From assembly GCA_905204935.1 (NCBI GenBank), contig CAJLBJ010000008.1, positions 1 through 63,186 of the forward strand: a DNA stretch of 63,186 nucleotides, given 5' to 3'. Positions 1-8,123 of the stretch are shown here, piece by piece (positions within the stretch are counted from its first letter, which is position 1; the number at the start of each line of letters is the position of its first letter). The DNA comes from an uncultured Lactobacillus sp. (lineage in GTDB: Bacteria > Bacillota > Bacilli > Lactobacillales > Lactobacillaceae). The notes under the pieces were generated by a model. The model saw nothing but the letters and a program-made list of their open reading frames with translations. It was not told where the DNA came from and made no database searches. A program made the translations under genes and the position numbers.

Positions 1-88
1 TCGCATAACCAATTTTTATATATTTAAACTGTATACTTGACAGGACATAGTGCCAAGGAATTCAGGGGTTGATTTTAGCAAGCAAGCT

Positions 89-1063
89 TTAATTAAAGAA
101 GCTTTTGATCCATTCGATAAATTGAGTAAAAATATTCTTAGCTTTTTGGACGGTTTCTTTAGCCGCATCACTGTTGGCCCAGTCTTTGACCTTGTTCATC
201 AGATCGCCTGTCGAGTTTTTGACGTTATCAATTGTGTTTGTCACATTTTCAAGGTAGTCTTTACTCAAAGAAATTGGGGAGTTTTCAAATTTAATCAAGA
301 CGTTGATGATATTGTTGACCGCATTTTGGGAAGTTTGGTTGGCAATATCATGTTTTTGTAAGGCTTCGTTTAACAATTGTTGAATGTCTTCTCTTGTTAA
401 AGTTTGACCGTCTTGTTTTTGTTTTGCGATTTCTTTGGTGGTATCCCCAACGGCTGCCATCAATTTTCCGGCATAGGCACTGTCGTCTTTGTTTTCGTTG
501 ATGGCTTGTTGGGTAGCATCAAGCATTTGGTTAGCCGTGGCCGTATCGGTGGTGTTAAGGGTGATACCGTCTTGTGCCAAGGCTTTGTAGACGCCGGTTA
601 GAGCCGATTCACCCGAGACAGCACGATTGGCTGTTACGACGATTGTCACGTCGTTAACCCCAGCCATCTGGGCCACCATCGCATATTGTTGGGCGGTCAC
701 TTGGGTGATGTTGTCTTGGCCGTCGTATTTTTTGATGTTGACTTTAACGCCAGACCCTGGATCGCTAGGAGCGATTGCCACCGAGCTAATCATGGCCGCA
801 TCGGTCGTCGTGGCACCGTTGCCGATGTATTTGCTATAATCGCTAGCCGTAGCGGTTAACGTCTTAAAATTAGAGTCGGTCCCTAAGACATCGGCTAATT
901 TTGAGCGCACCTCAGTAGCTGTACCGGCCCCATAAACAACGTAACTAGCATTTAAAGTATGACTAGTAGAGTTTGTGTCAGCTTTGATATTAGCGGGTAA
1001 ACTAGTTGTTGCAATTAAAGCCAAAGCGGCGATGGTTAAACGTTTAAGAAGCTTTGTTTTCAC
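89..1063 (-). CDS. DUF1002 family secreted protein
   Basis: Predicted 324-residue exported protein. Residues 1-28 form a signal peptide: basic MKTKLLKRL, a hydrophobic stretch, then a likely cut after the ANIKA region. The body resembles the DUF1002 family of Firmicute extracellular proteins (conserved blocks SYVVYGAGT and IAPSDPGSGVKV), whose function is unknown. The C-terminus ends in amphipathic helices rich in Lys, Asn and aromatic residues (FIEWIKSFFN). The start is GTG at 1063; no in-frame start exists upstream because a TAG intervenes. The Shine-Dalgarno sequence lies unusually far upstream with a hairpin between (see next entry). No clear terminator follows. It is divergent from gdpP. 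Family assignment rests on recognised motifs, not on a search. Confidence 0.8.
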   Translation of the reverse strand: MKTKLLKRLTIAALALIATTSLPANIKADTNSTSHTLNASYVVYGAGTATEVRSKLADVLGTDSNFKTLTATASDYSKYIGNGATTTDAAMISSVAIAPSDPGSGVKVNIKKYDGQDNITQVTAQQYAMVAQMAGVNDVTIVVTANRAVSGESALTGVYKALAQDGITLNTTDTATANQMLDATQQAINENKDDSAYAGKLMAAVGDTTKEIAKQKQDGQTLTREDIQQLLNEALQKHDIANQTSQNAVNNIINVLIKFENSPISLSKDYLENVTNTIDNVKNSTGDLMNKVKDWANSDAAKETVQKAKNIFTQFIEWIKSFFN

Positions 1064-1100
1064 GAGCGATATTAAGGAACTCTAAAATTCCTTGCTCCTT
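1064..1100 (-). promoter_or_regulatory. Distant ribosome site with intervening hairpin
   Basis: On the minus strand AAGGAG (1100-1095) is separated from the GTG start at 1063 by 31 nt, too far for normal initiation. Between them is a perfect 6-bp stem AAGGAA (1093-1088) / TTCCTT (1079-1074) with an 8-nt loop. When folded, the effective spacing falls to about 11 nt. This looks like a stem-loop-bridged ribosome binding site. Confidence 0.55.
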
Positions 1101-1197
1101 TCTTAGAAAATATATTTGCTTTCATTTTACCATTAAATCTTTGCACCAATGTATAAGAAAGCACAAAAATTGTTTAAAAAAATATGATTAGATTTAA

Positions 1198-1226
1198 CTG
1201 ACAAAACAATGAATTCAATGTATACT
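1198..1226 (+). promoter_or_regulatory. Promoter upstream of gdpP
   Basis: CTGACA (1198-1203), a 17-nt spacer and TATACT (1221-1226) match the vegetative consensus at 10 of 12 positions. Predicted transcription start is near 1233, giving a leader of about 158 nt before the gdpP start at 1391. Confidence 0.7.
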
Positions 1227-1253
1227 TAAAGTAAGAAAAACTCATAACCAAAG

Positions 1254-1286
1254 AAAGGAACTAGTTTTAGGCTGGCTCCTTTTTTT
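1254..1286 (+). terminator. Terminator-like hairpin in the gdpP leader
   Basis: Stem AAAGGA (1254-1259) / TCCTTT (1277-1282) plus inner CTAG (1261-1264) / CTGG (1272-1275) with one A-C mismatch and a 7-nt loop, followed by T residues to 1286. No plus-strand gene lies upstream, so it sits inside the leader started by the promoter at 1198-1226 and may act as an attenuator. Confidence 0.55.
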
Positions 1287-1390
1287 GTTATTACAAAGTG
1301 TGATAAAATAAAAGATAAAATCTATGTCTATTTTTGTTAGGAGTAAAAAGTTTTTCTTTGACAATAAGCAAAGAAAAAGTGAGGAAGTAT

Positions 1391-3415
1391 ATGAAAAAAA
1401 TTATTTCAAAGGATTTTTGGCAAACATTAGACTTTATGCAAGAAAGACAACCACGCTTAATCGCGGTCTTTTTATTGTTGATTGCGTTGGCTTGTGATGT
1501 GATGGCTTTCATCTTAAATTGGATGTTAGGAATTATCTTGTTAGTTGCCTTAGTTTTGGCAATTGTCTTGGTGTTAGAAACATTAGGCAAAATTGTGGAG
1601 CGTACCAACGAATATATTTCAGATTTATCTTATCGTATCAAACGTGGTGAACAAGATGCTTTAGTACAAATGCCAATTGGAATTTTATTTTATAGTAAAG
1701 ACTATGATGTTCAATGGATTAATCCAACGTTACAGCAATATTTTGGCAAGGTTGATTTATTAGGAAAACCGCTAAAAAATGTTGATAGCGAACTTTTAGC
1801 ATTGATTAGTAAACATCAAGAAGAAGAGACATTTTTTGAAGCTAAGTGGCGCGATAATTATTTTAATATCTTGATTCAACCAGAATTACATGTTGCTTAT
1901 TTGTATGAGGTAACTCATTATGTCGAGTTACAAAAACATTTTAGTGAATCACAGTTAGTTATTGGACAAATATTTGTCGATAATTATGATGAGGTTACTA
2001 AAGCGATGAACGATAAGAGTGTTTCTAACTTGAGCAATTTCGTGACTAATGCGATAGATGATTGGGCTAATGAGTTTGGGATGTTTGTTAAACGTGTCGA
2101 TGAAGATCAGTACCTAGTTTTAGGCTATACTAAATCTCTACAAGAAATCGAGCAGCAACGTTTTAAGATTTTAGATACTATTCGTGAGTGGACATCAAAG
2201 CAAAATTCACCATTAACACTAAGTATTGGTCTAGCCTATGGGCAAGAAAACCTGGCTTCTTTGGCTAAATTGGCACAAAGTAATTTAGACTTAGCCTTAG
2301 GACGAGGTGGTGACCAAGCGGTAGTACGCCAAGATGATGGTCAAGCGCGTTTTTATGGTGGCAAGACTAACCCGATGGCTAAACGAACGCGGGTGCGTGC
2401 ACGCATGATTTCCCAAGCCTTAAAGGAATTAATGGCACAAAGCGAAGAAATTTTTGTAATGGGGCATACACGTCCTGATATGGACTCAATTGGTGCTTGT
2501 TTAGGTTTACGTCGGATTGCAGAGATGAATAAAAAGCAATGCTGGATTGTTTTAGACAATGAAGTTGTCCACTCAGATATTGCGCGTTTATTAGAAGAGT
2601 TGGGTGCATATCCTGAAATTAAAGAAAAGATTATTTCAACAGACGAAGCACTTGAAAAAATTAGTGCCAATAGTTTATTGGTGATGGTTGATCATTCTAA
2701 ACCATCGATGGCACTTAGTCCACGTTTATATGAACGTCTGCAAGATAAACTGATGATTATTGATCATCATCGCCGTGGCGAGGAATTCCCAGAAAATCCA
2801 CTGTTAGTTTACATTGAGCCTTATGCAAGCTCAACATGTGAGTTAATCACAGAAATGTTTGAATATCAAAGTCGTGATAGTGAGCCAATCAATAAATTAG
2901 AGGCGACAGCGATGCTTACAGGGATCATTATCGATACTAAATCGTTTTCTATGAATACAGGTACAAGAACCTTTGATGCGGCTAGTTATCTACGTTCGGT
3001 AGGTGCCGATCTAGAAATGACTAGACATTTCATGAAAGAAAGTGCAACACAATATTTGCAGCGTAATCATTTGATTGATCGTGTGGAATTTATTGGTAAT
3101 TCCATGGCGGTTTGTGCAGGTGAAGATGGTCGTCCATACGATCCGGTGACCGCCGCTCAAGCAGCCGATTCACTTTTAGATGTCAGTGGAGTGCATGCTT
3201 CGTTTGTAATTACCAGTCGACCACAAGGCAAAGTTGGAATCTCTGCACGAAGTAATGGTGAAATTAATGTACAGTTAATCATGGAAAAAATGGGCGGTGG
3301 CGGTCATTTGAGCAATGCCGCAACTCAAATTGAAGGTCAAAGTGTCAGCCAAGTAAAACGAGCTCTTTTAGCGATTTTAGAAGAATTGGCTGAAGATGGC
3401 GATGCACAAGATTAG
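1391..3415 (+). CDS. gdpP: Cyclic-di-AMP phosphodiesterase GdpP
   Basis: 674-residue membrane phosphodiesterase that hydrolyses c-di-AMP to pApA. Two membrane segments at about residues 20-65 are followed by a PAS-like region, a degenerate GGDEF domain (no GGDEF motif; RGGDQ remains) and DHH/DHHA1 domains. Seen in the DHH part: GHTRPDMDS (His about 358, Asp 362 and 364), VMVDHS (about 434), IIDHH (about 457) and the DHHA1 signature GGGGH (about 635). ATG at 1391 is chosen because GAGGA lies 5 nt upstream; in-frame TTG 1334 and GTG 1379 are worse placed. It lies 12 nt before rplI, the conserved gdpP-rplI-dnaB order of Firmicutes. The long leader carries a terminator-like hairpin. Confidence 0.96.
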   Translation: MKKIISKDFWQTLDFMQERQPRLIAVFLLLIALACDVMAFILNWMLGIILLVALVLAIVLVLETLGKIVERTNEYISDLSYRIKRGEQDALVQMPIGILFYSKDYDVQWINPTLQQYFGKVDLLGKPLKNVDSELLALISKHQEEETFFEAKWRDNYFNILIQPELHVAYLYEVTHYVELQKHFSESQLVIGQIFVDNYDEVTKAMNDKSVSNLSNFVTNAIDDWANEFGMFVKRVDEDQYLVLGYTKSLQEIEQQRFKILDTIREWTSKQNSPLTLSIGLAYGQENLASLAKLAQSNLDLALGRGGDQAVVRQDDGQARFYGGKTNPMAKRTRVRARMISQALKELMAQSEEIFVMGHTRPDMDSIGACLGLRRIAEMNKKQCWIVLDNEVVHSDIARLLEELGAYPEIKEKIISTDEALEKISANSLLVMVDHSKPSMALSPRLYERLQDKLMIIDHHRRGEEFPENPLLVYIEPYASSTCELITEMFEYQSRDSEPINKLEATAMLTGIIIDTKSFSMNTGTRTFDAASYLRSVGADLEMTRHFMKESATQYLQRNHLIDRVEFIGNSMAVCAGEDGRPYDPVTAAQAADSLLDVSGVHASFVITSRPQGKVGISARSNGEINVQLIMEKMGGGGHLSNAATQIEGQSVSQVKRALLAILEELAEDGDAQD

Positions 3416-3427
3416 GAGGAAAAAATT

Positions 3428-3877
3428 ATGAAAGTTATTTTTACACAAGATGTTAGAGGAAAAGGTAAACGCGGAGAAATTAAGGAACTTCCCGATGGTT
3501 ACGCTAATTTCTTAATCAAGGCTAATAAGGCTAAGCAAGCTAATGCAGCAGCGATGAGCGAGCTTAAGGGGCAAAAACGTGCCGAAGCTAAGAAAGAAGC
3601 AGAAATTTTAGCCGAAGCCAAGGCTTTAAAAGAAAAATTAGAATCTGGCAAATATGTAGTCGAACTAAAGGCAAAAGCCGGTGAAGATGGGCGCTTATTT
3701 GGTTCAATTACTACCAAGCAAATTGCACAGGCATTAAATGAACAATATGGTTTGAAGATTGATAAGCGTAAGATGGAACTAGCAGCGCCAATTCGTTCGA
3801 TGGGTTATGTAAACGTACCTGTTAAGTTGCACAATGAAGTAACTTCTAAGATTCGTGTACACATTGCAGAAAAATAA
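3428..3877 (+). CDS. rplI: Large ribosomal subunit protein bL9
   Basis: 149 residues, the usual length. The N-terminal domain begins MKVIFTQDVRGKGKRGE with the typical DGYANFLI segment, followed by the long Ala/Lys/Glu connecting helix (about residues 42-75) and the C-terminal rRNA-binding domain. A strong AGGAGG ribosome site precedes ATG 3428. It is cotranscribed with gdpP (12-nt gap) and probably dnaB (41-nt gap). bL9 bridges ribosomes through its extended helix and affects frame maintenance. Confidence 0.98.
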   Translation: MKVIFTQDVRGKGKRGEIKELPDGYANFLIKANKAKQANAAAMSELKGQKRAEAKKEAEILAEAKALKEKLESGKYVVELKAKAGEDGRLFGSITTKQIAQALNEQYGLKIDKRKMELAAPIRSMGYVNVPVKLHNEVTSKIRVHIAEK

Positions 3878-3918
3878 TGAGTGTTTAAGCATAAGTTTTG
3901 TAGAAAGGATCAAGAGTC

Positions 3919-5319
3919 ATGGCTAATGATTTTTTGGCGACAGATAATTTGCCTAAAAACATAGAGGCAGAAGAAAATCTTTTAGGAATAATTTTGTCTA
4001 ACTCTAATGTTTTAGATGATGTTTTAGAATTTGTTCAGCCACTCGATTTTTATACACGTCAAAATCAGATTATCTTTGCAACGATGATAGATTTAAATAA
4101 TCGCAATGAACAAATATCATTGGTAACACTCAACGATCGTTTAAGTCTTCAAAAACAACTCGATGATGCTGGTGGAATTGTTTATTTATCAAGGTTAATG
4201 ACTAACGCGCAACCAACGGCTAGAAATGCTGTTTCGTATGCTAAATTAGTGCAAGAAAAAGCAGTTCGGCGGCGTTTGATGAGTGCAGCACGTGAAATCT
4301 TTGCGATAGCACAAAATGATGATCAAGATATTGCCGGCCTTTTAGGCGAAGCAGAGCGCAATATTGCAGAGATTGCCGAACAAAAAACGGATGGCAGTTT
4401 TAAACGCATTGCCAATGTTTTGGATGCAGTTTATGATGAAACGACACAACGGGCTAATCAAACAGAAGAAATCATCGGGCTTTCAACTGGCTATGGTGAG
4501 CTAGATAAGGTAACGGCTGGGTTACAAGCAGATAATTTGATTATCTTAGCGGCACGTCCAGCCGTGGGTAAAACGGCTTTTGCTTTGAATATCGCCCAAA
4601 ATGTGGCCAAAGAAAATGATGTTTCTGTGGCTATTTTCTCTTTGGAAATGGGGGCAGAATCTTTGGTGCGCCGGATGTTGTCGGCAGAAGGTTCAATCAA
4701 TGCTTCTAATTTACAAAACGGGAATCTCTCTAGTGAAGAATGGGCTAGTCTAAGTGTATCAATCGAGTCTTTGAAGCGGACTGATATTTATATCGATGAT
4801 ACGCCAGGGATCAAAATGGCGGCTATTCGGGCCAGATGTCGTGGTTTGGCTAAAAAGACTGGTAAATTAGGTTTGATTGTGATTGACTACTTGCAGTTGA
4901 TTGAAGGTTCTAATAAGGAAAGCCGACAACAAGAAGTTTCTGAGATTTCGCGTGAATTAAAGAAGCTTGCCAAAGAATTGGCTGTACCAGTCATTGCCTT
5001 ATCCCAGCTTTCACGTGGGGTTGAACAACGCCAAGACAAACGTCCGGTCCTCTCAGATATTCGTGAATCTGGGGCGATTGAACAAGATGCTGATATTGTT
5101 GCTTTCTTGTATCGTGATGATTACTATGAACGCGCAGAAGGTGATGACGAAAACGAAGAAAATTCTGCGCCATTAGGCAATCCCGATGCTGGTGTGGTCG
5201 AATTGATCATCGAAAAAAACCGTGCTGGTGCGCGTGGGACGATAAAGCTTTTATTTAACAAAACGTGTTATAAATTTGCAAACATTTCATATGCTCCCGA
5301 ACCGCCAGGAATGGGTTAA
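3919..5319 (+). CDS. dnaB: Replicative DNA helicase DnaB
   Basis: 466-residue hexameric replication-fork helicase (DnaC in Bacillus naming). The N-terminal domain starts LPKNIEAEENLLG; the RecA-like motor has Walker A ARPAVGKT at about residues 212-219, Walker B LIVIDYLQL and the conserved SQLSRGVEQR and DIRESGAIEQDAD motifs. Length and all motifs are intact. It is the last gene of the gdpP-rplI-dnaB cluster and is followed by a strong terminator. Confidence 0.98.
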   Translation: MANDFLATDNLPKNIEAEENLLGIILSNSNVLDDVLEFVQPLDFYTRQNQIIFATMIDLNNRNEQISLVTLNDRLSLQKQLDDAGGIVYLSRLMTNAQPTARNAVSYAKLVQEKAVRRRLMSAAREIFAIAQNDDQDIAGLLGEAERNIAEIAEQKTDGSFKRIANVLDAVYDETTQRANQTEEIIGLSTGYGELDKVTAGLQADNLIILAARPAVGKTAFALNIAQNVAKENDVSVAIFSLEMGAESLVRRMLSAEGSINASNLQNGNLSSEEWASLSVSIESLKRTDIYIDDTPGIKMAAIRARCRGLAKKTGKLGLIVIDYLQLIEGSNKESRQQEVSEISRELKKLAKELAVPVIALSQLSRGVEQRQDKRPVLSDIRESGAIEQDADIVAFLYRDDYYERAEGDDENEENSAPLGNPDAGVVELIIEKNRAGARGTIKLLFNKTCYKFANISYAPEPPGMG

Positions 5320-5339
5320 AAGCAAGTGAAATCTAAAAG

Positions 5340-5381
5340 AGCTGTGAAATAACAAACTGTTTGTTATCTTACGGCTTTTTT
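5340..5381 (+). terminator. Intrinsic terminator after dnaB
   Basis: Long stem: AGCTGTGA pairs with TTACGGCT (G-U allowed), then an inner perfect ATAACAAA / TTTGTTAT with a CTG loop, followed by a T run. Confidence 0.9.
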
Positions 5382-5434
5382 AGTGCAGAAAAAAATAACT
5401 TATTGAAAACGGATGAAGAAACAAAGTGTACAAA

Positions 5435-5464
5435 TTGACTTACTTTTTGTATAGCTTTTATCTT
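5435..5464 (+). promoter_or_regulatory. Candidate promoter for the 5.5-kb MFS gene
   Basis: TTGACT (5435-5440), 18-nt spacer, TATCTT (5459-5464). The -35 is near consensus, the -10 moderate. It would give a leader of about 90 nt before the start at 5562. A 7-bp inverted pair, GTCTATA 5472-5478 and TATAGAC 5540-5546, encloses most of that leader; its role is unknown. Confidence 0.45.
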
Positions 5465-5561
5465 ATTTGAGGTCTATACTATATATTATGGTTAAACAAA
5501 AAACTGTATAAAAATTTGTACTGGGGGTTTTCAAAAAAATATAGACAAAGAAGGAATTAGT

Positions 5562-6788
5562 ATGGAAACTACACAAACACGTCCACTCTGGCGCAAAAAC
5601 TTATTTGTGCTTTGGTTTGGCGTTTTTATGACGGGGATGGGGATGAGTGAAATCACTCCGTTTTTGTCACTATTTATTGGTGAATTGGGGCATTATAGCA
5701 AACAACAACTGACGTTTTATACGGGAATTGTGTTTGCTTCATGCTTTTTAGTAATGGCGATAGTCTCGCCTGTTTGGGGCAGGTTAGCGGATAAAAAGGG
5801 CCGGCGTTTGATGCTGTTACGGGCATCGTTTGGGATGGCGGTAGTCTTTTTATTGATGGGCTTTGTGACCAATGTATGGGAACTTTTGCTTTTACGTGCA
5901 CTACAAGGAGCCTTTGGCGGGTATGTTTCCAATGCCAATGCCTTGATTGCTTCACAAGCACCTAAGAAAAATTCGGGACAAGCATTGAGTATCTTAGTAA
6001 CCGGCTTGACTGCTGGAACATTGCTAGGTCCCTTATTAGGCGGGGCATTAGCGAGTGTATTTTCTTATCGCATGACCTTTAATATTACAGGAATCATCAT
6101 GATGTTGGTTTTTATTTTGACTTATTTTTGTGTGAAAGAAGATTTTGCCGCTAAGCCAGCCACTGATAAAAAACATCCAAAAGTAACCTTCAAACAAATT
6201 ATCAGTGTACGTTTAATCCTCGTTTTATTTTCGACAACGATGTTTGTTCAAATCGTCAATATGTCGATCAACCCCATTTTAAGTCTATTCGTTAAAGAAT
6301 TATTGACTTCTTCACATCAATCCGTGACCTTTATGGCTGGGATTGTAGCTTCGATGCCAGGTTTATCCACAATTATCGCAGCACCTTTATTTGGACGCTT
6401 AGGTGATCGGATTGGGACGCAAAAGATGCTAGTCTTTGGTTTTATTTTTGCGATGCTGGTCTTTTTTGCAACTTCTTTTGTAACCAATGTCTATCAATTG
6501 ATAGGGATGCGCATTTTAACAGGGATTTCTGATGCAGCAATGTTGCCATCTGTTCAAACTCTATTAACCAAGAACACAACAACAGAAAATACAAGTATTG
6601 TCTTTTCATATAACCAAAGCTTCCAATCAGTTGGTAGTGTCTTAGGACCAATGATCGGTTCGTTTGTGGCTGGGATCTTTGATTACCGCGGTATTTTTGT
6701 GGTCAGCAGCTTGATTATGGTCTTTAACTTGTTGGTCTTTAAATTAACACATGCTAGCGAAGCTGCGCAAAAAACTATTTTAAAATAA
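5562..6788 (+). CDS. MFS multidrug efflux transporter (DHA1 type)
   Basis: 408 residues with about 12 membrane segments. The motif-A-like sequence GRLADKKGRR lies between segments 2 and 3 and a second copy GRLGDRIGTQK between 8 and 9, as in drug:H+ antiporters of the DHA1 family. Motif C-like LGPLLGGALA in segment 5 supports an exporter. It resembles the PmrA/NorA-like efflux group of Gram-positive bacteria; the substrate cannot be read from sequence. It stands alone, with its own candidate promoter and a terminator shared with the convergent surface-protein remnant. Confidence 0.85.
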   Translation: METTQTRPLWRKNLFVLWFGVFMTGMGMSEITPFLSLFIGELGHYSKQQLTFYTGIVFASCFLVMAIVSPVWGRLADKKGRRLMLLRASFGMAVVFLLMGFVTNVWELLLLRALQGAFGGYVSNANALIASQAPKKNSGQALSILVTGLTAGTLLGPLLGGALASVFSYRMTFNITGIIMMLVFILTYFCVKEDFAAKPATDKKHPKVTFKQIISVRLILVLFSTTMFVQIVNMSINPILSLFVKELLTSSHQSVTFMAGIVASMPGLSTIIAAPLFGRLGDRIGTQKMLVFGFIFAMLVFFATSFVTNVYQLIGMRILTGISDAAMLPSVQTLLTKNTTTENTSIVFSYNQSFQSVGSVLGPMIGSFVAGIFDYRGIFVVSSLIMVFNLLVFKLTHASEAAQKTILK

Positions 6789-6798
6789 TTTTTAACAA

Positions 6799-6833
6799 AA
6801 TAAGGACTACGAAACTTTTCGTAGTCCTTATTT
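6799..6833. terminator. Bidirectional terminator
   Basis: Perfect 16-bp inverted repeat AATAAGGACTACGAAA (6799-6814) and its complement ending near 6833, with A and T runs on opposite sides. It serves the MFS gene (+) and the surface-protein remnant (-). Confidence 0.9.
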
Positions 6834-6838
6834 AATAT

Positions 6839-7168
6839 CTAGTTAAATTTTTTTAAGCTAATAGCACCGATTGCAAGGATGCTAAAGCCTAATAGACCAA
6901 GCACAGTCTGTTTGCTGTCGCCGGTTTGAGGTAATTTTTGTTTTGGCTTAGCATTATTTGAGTTGTTTTTATCAGTTGTTGGCTTTTTAGTTTCTTTTAA
7001 AGTTAAAGCAGCACGTGCAGTTGTCAAATCCTTTAGCATTTGATCGATTTGTTTTTGCGTAACATTATCGTTGCTTAATAGCGTGTTAGCTTGGGCTAAT
7101 AGATTTTTAAAATTAGCTAAGGCACCATTATCTTGATACTGATTAAGGTCTAATGAATAATGTAGCAT
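6839..7168 (-). pseudogene. C-terminal remnant of an LPXTG surface protein
   Basis: A 109-residue reading frame. Residues 5-55 resemble one FIVAR-type three-helix repeat (LNQYQDNGALANF ... KDLTTARAAL); a Lys/Thr/Asn-rich wall-spanning linker follows, then LPQTGD, a hydrophobic segment and a basic tail KKFN. That is a complete sortase A anchor. There is no signal peptide and no ribosome site before ATG 7168, and a stop precedes it in frame. In another frame just upstream one can read QTIDKLNKYAT, which fits the start of the same repeat type and suggests a frameshifted remnant. I infer the 3' end of a once larger adhesin, now non-functional. Confidence 0.75.
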
Positions 7169-7210
7169 ATTTATTTAATTTGTCAATCGTTTGTGCATTT
7201 TACTGAAATG

Positions 7211-7258
7211 AAAAACCGAACTTCATATTGAGTTAATCTAATATGAAGTTCGGTTTTT
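7211..7258. terminator. Bidirectional terminator
   Basis: 19-bp perfect stem (7211-7229 / 7240-7258) with a 10-nt loop, A-rich on the left and T-rich on the right. It ends rpiR on the minus strand and would stop any plus-strand transcript from the remnant region. Confidence 0.9.
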
Positions 7259-7270
7259 TGTGCTTATTTT

Positions 7271-7292
7271 TTTAAAAAGAGCTCTTTTTAAA
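7271..7292. repeat. 22-bp perfect palindrome
   Basis: TTTAAAAAGAG followed by its exact reverse complement, with no spacer. It lies between the terminator at 7211-7258 and the phased repeats at 7299-7351. Likely a protein-binding site or a relic; no partner gene is obvious. Confidence 0.6.
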
Positions 7293-7298
7293 TCGGAA

Positions 7299-7375
7299 AA
7301 CATGTTTTTTAAGAATAATAACATGTTCACGAAAGCTACCAAACTGTTCACAAGTTCTCATTTTTCAATTATAGT
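7299..7375 (+). promoter_or_regulatory. Promoter with three 21-bp-phased direct repeats
   Basis: Three copies of an AACATGTTCAC-like word begin at 7299, 7320 and 7341, exactly 21 bp apart (two helical turns). The third overlaps a -35 element TTCACA (7347-7352), followed after 17 nt by TATAGT (7370-7375). Transcription would start near 7382, at the 3' end of rpiR on the opposite strand. Spacing of this kind is typical of LytTR-type response-regulator sites, but the words only partly match that consensus. Confidence 0.5.
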
Positions 7376-7379
7376 AAAA

Positions 7380-8075
7380 TTATTGGTTGTCTGTTAAAAC
7401 TGAGCTCATTAAGACTTCAAAATAGATTAAAGCCAGGCCAAAGAACAGTTGTGGATGACTGCTGTCAAAAAAAGAGGGTTTAAAAGAATCGGTGCTGATA
7501 GCAAGCTTGACATTTTGTGCAATTGTTGAGTTGGCATTGCCTACAAAAGCGATCACATCACACTCATTGCCATTGGCTTCTTGGCACAACTCGGTCAAAC
7601 GTTTTGTCTCTCCAGAATTGCTGATAACAATGATCAAATTTTGACGATTGGTATCTTTACGGATTAATTCAAGATGTGAATTAGCTGTACAGCGGTAGCC
7701 ATGAATGTTGAAATATTCACTCATATAGTTAGCGATATTTTGTGAAAAGCCGCTTCCCATGATGGTTATCATCGAATCACGGTGTTTGTTTAGTAGCTTT
7801 TTGAAGGATTCGATATATTGTTTGATGTTAAGTAAATCTTCGAAGTTGAGTAAAGCAAAGCTTGTGTCAGTCATCAAAAAGACTAATTCGTAATAGCCAG
7901 AAAGATTCATGCGCTTAGCCATTTTAACGATGAAACTAGGCGAGGTGAAAGTTTCTTTGGCTAACTGACGTACACCAAGTGTTTTTAGTTTATCTCGATG
8001 CTCTTGCATGTAGTTTAAAACAGCAACTTCAGTTTCATTTAGTTGGTATTTTTCGCTGATTTGTCGAATGTCCAA
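7380..8075 (-). CDS. RpiR/MurR family transcriptional regulator
   Basis: 231 residues. The N-terminal HTH (about residues 1-75) contains VRQLAKETFTSPSFIVKMAKRMNLSGYYEL compressed in the usual RpiR arrangement; the C-terminal SIS sugar-phosphate domain (about 95-220) carries MGSGFSQNIA and VISNSGETKRL. Such regulators sense phosphosugars. The start is TTG at 8075 with AGGGGG 7 nt upstream. It is divergent from the RarA-like/EIIC pair with only 48 bp between starts, so it probably controls them. A plus-strand promoter points into its 3' end. Confidence 0.87.
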   Translation of the reverse strand: MDIRQISEKYQLNETEVAVLNYMQEHRDKLKTLGVRQLAKETFTSPSFIVKMAKRMNLSGYYELVFLMTDTSFALLNFEDLLNIKQYIESFKKLLNKHRDSMITIMGSGFSQNIANYMSEYFNIHGYRCTANSHLELIRKDTNRQNLIIVISNSGETKRLTELCQEANGNECDVIAFVGNANSTIAQNVKLAISTDSFKPSFFDSSHPQLFFGLALIYFEVLMSSVLTDNQ

Positions 8076-8123
8076 GTAAAAACCCCCTAAATAAAGTTAA
8101 GTATTGAAAGGAAGTAACAAAAT

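Noticed and set aside
1..88. Gene at the left edge, suggested by TTGACA at 38-43
   Set aside because: The plus-strand frame there runs antisense into the DUF1002 gene and no coding content is evident; nothing can be supported in 1-88.
1291..1608. Minus-strand open frames within gdpP, dnaB, MFS and permease genes as overlapping genes
   Set aside because: They lie antisense to strong coding regions, have no ribosome sites and show low-complexity composition.
5472..5546. Leader of the 5.5-kb MFS gene as a riboswitch
   Set aside because: Only one 7-bp distant pairing is seen and no terminator or known aptamer motif.
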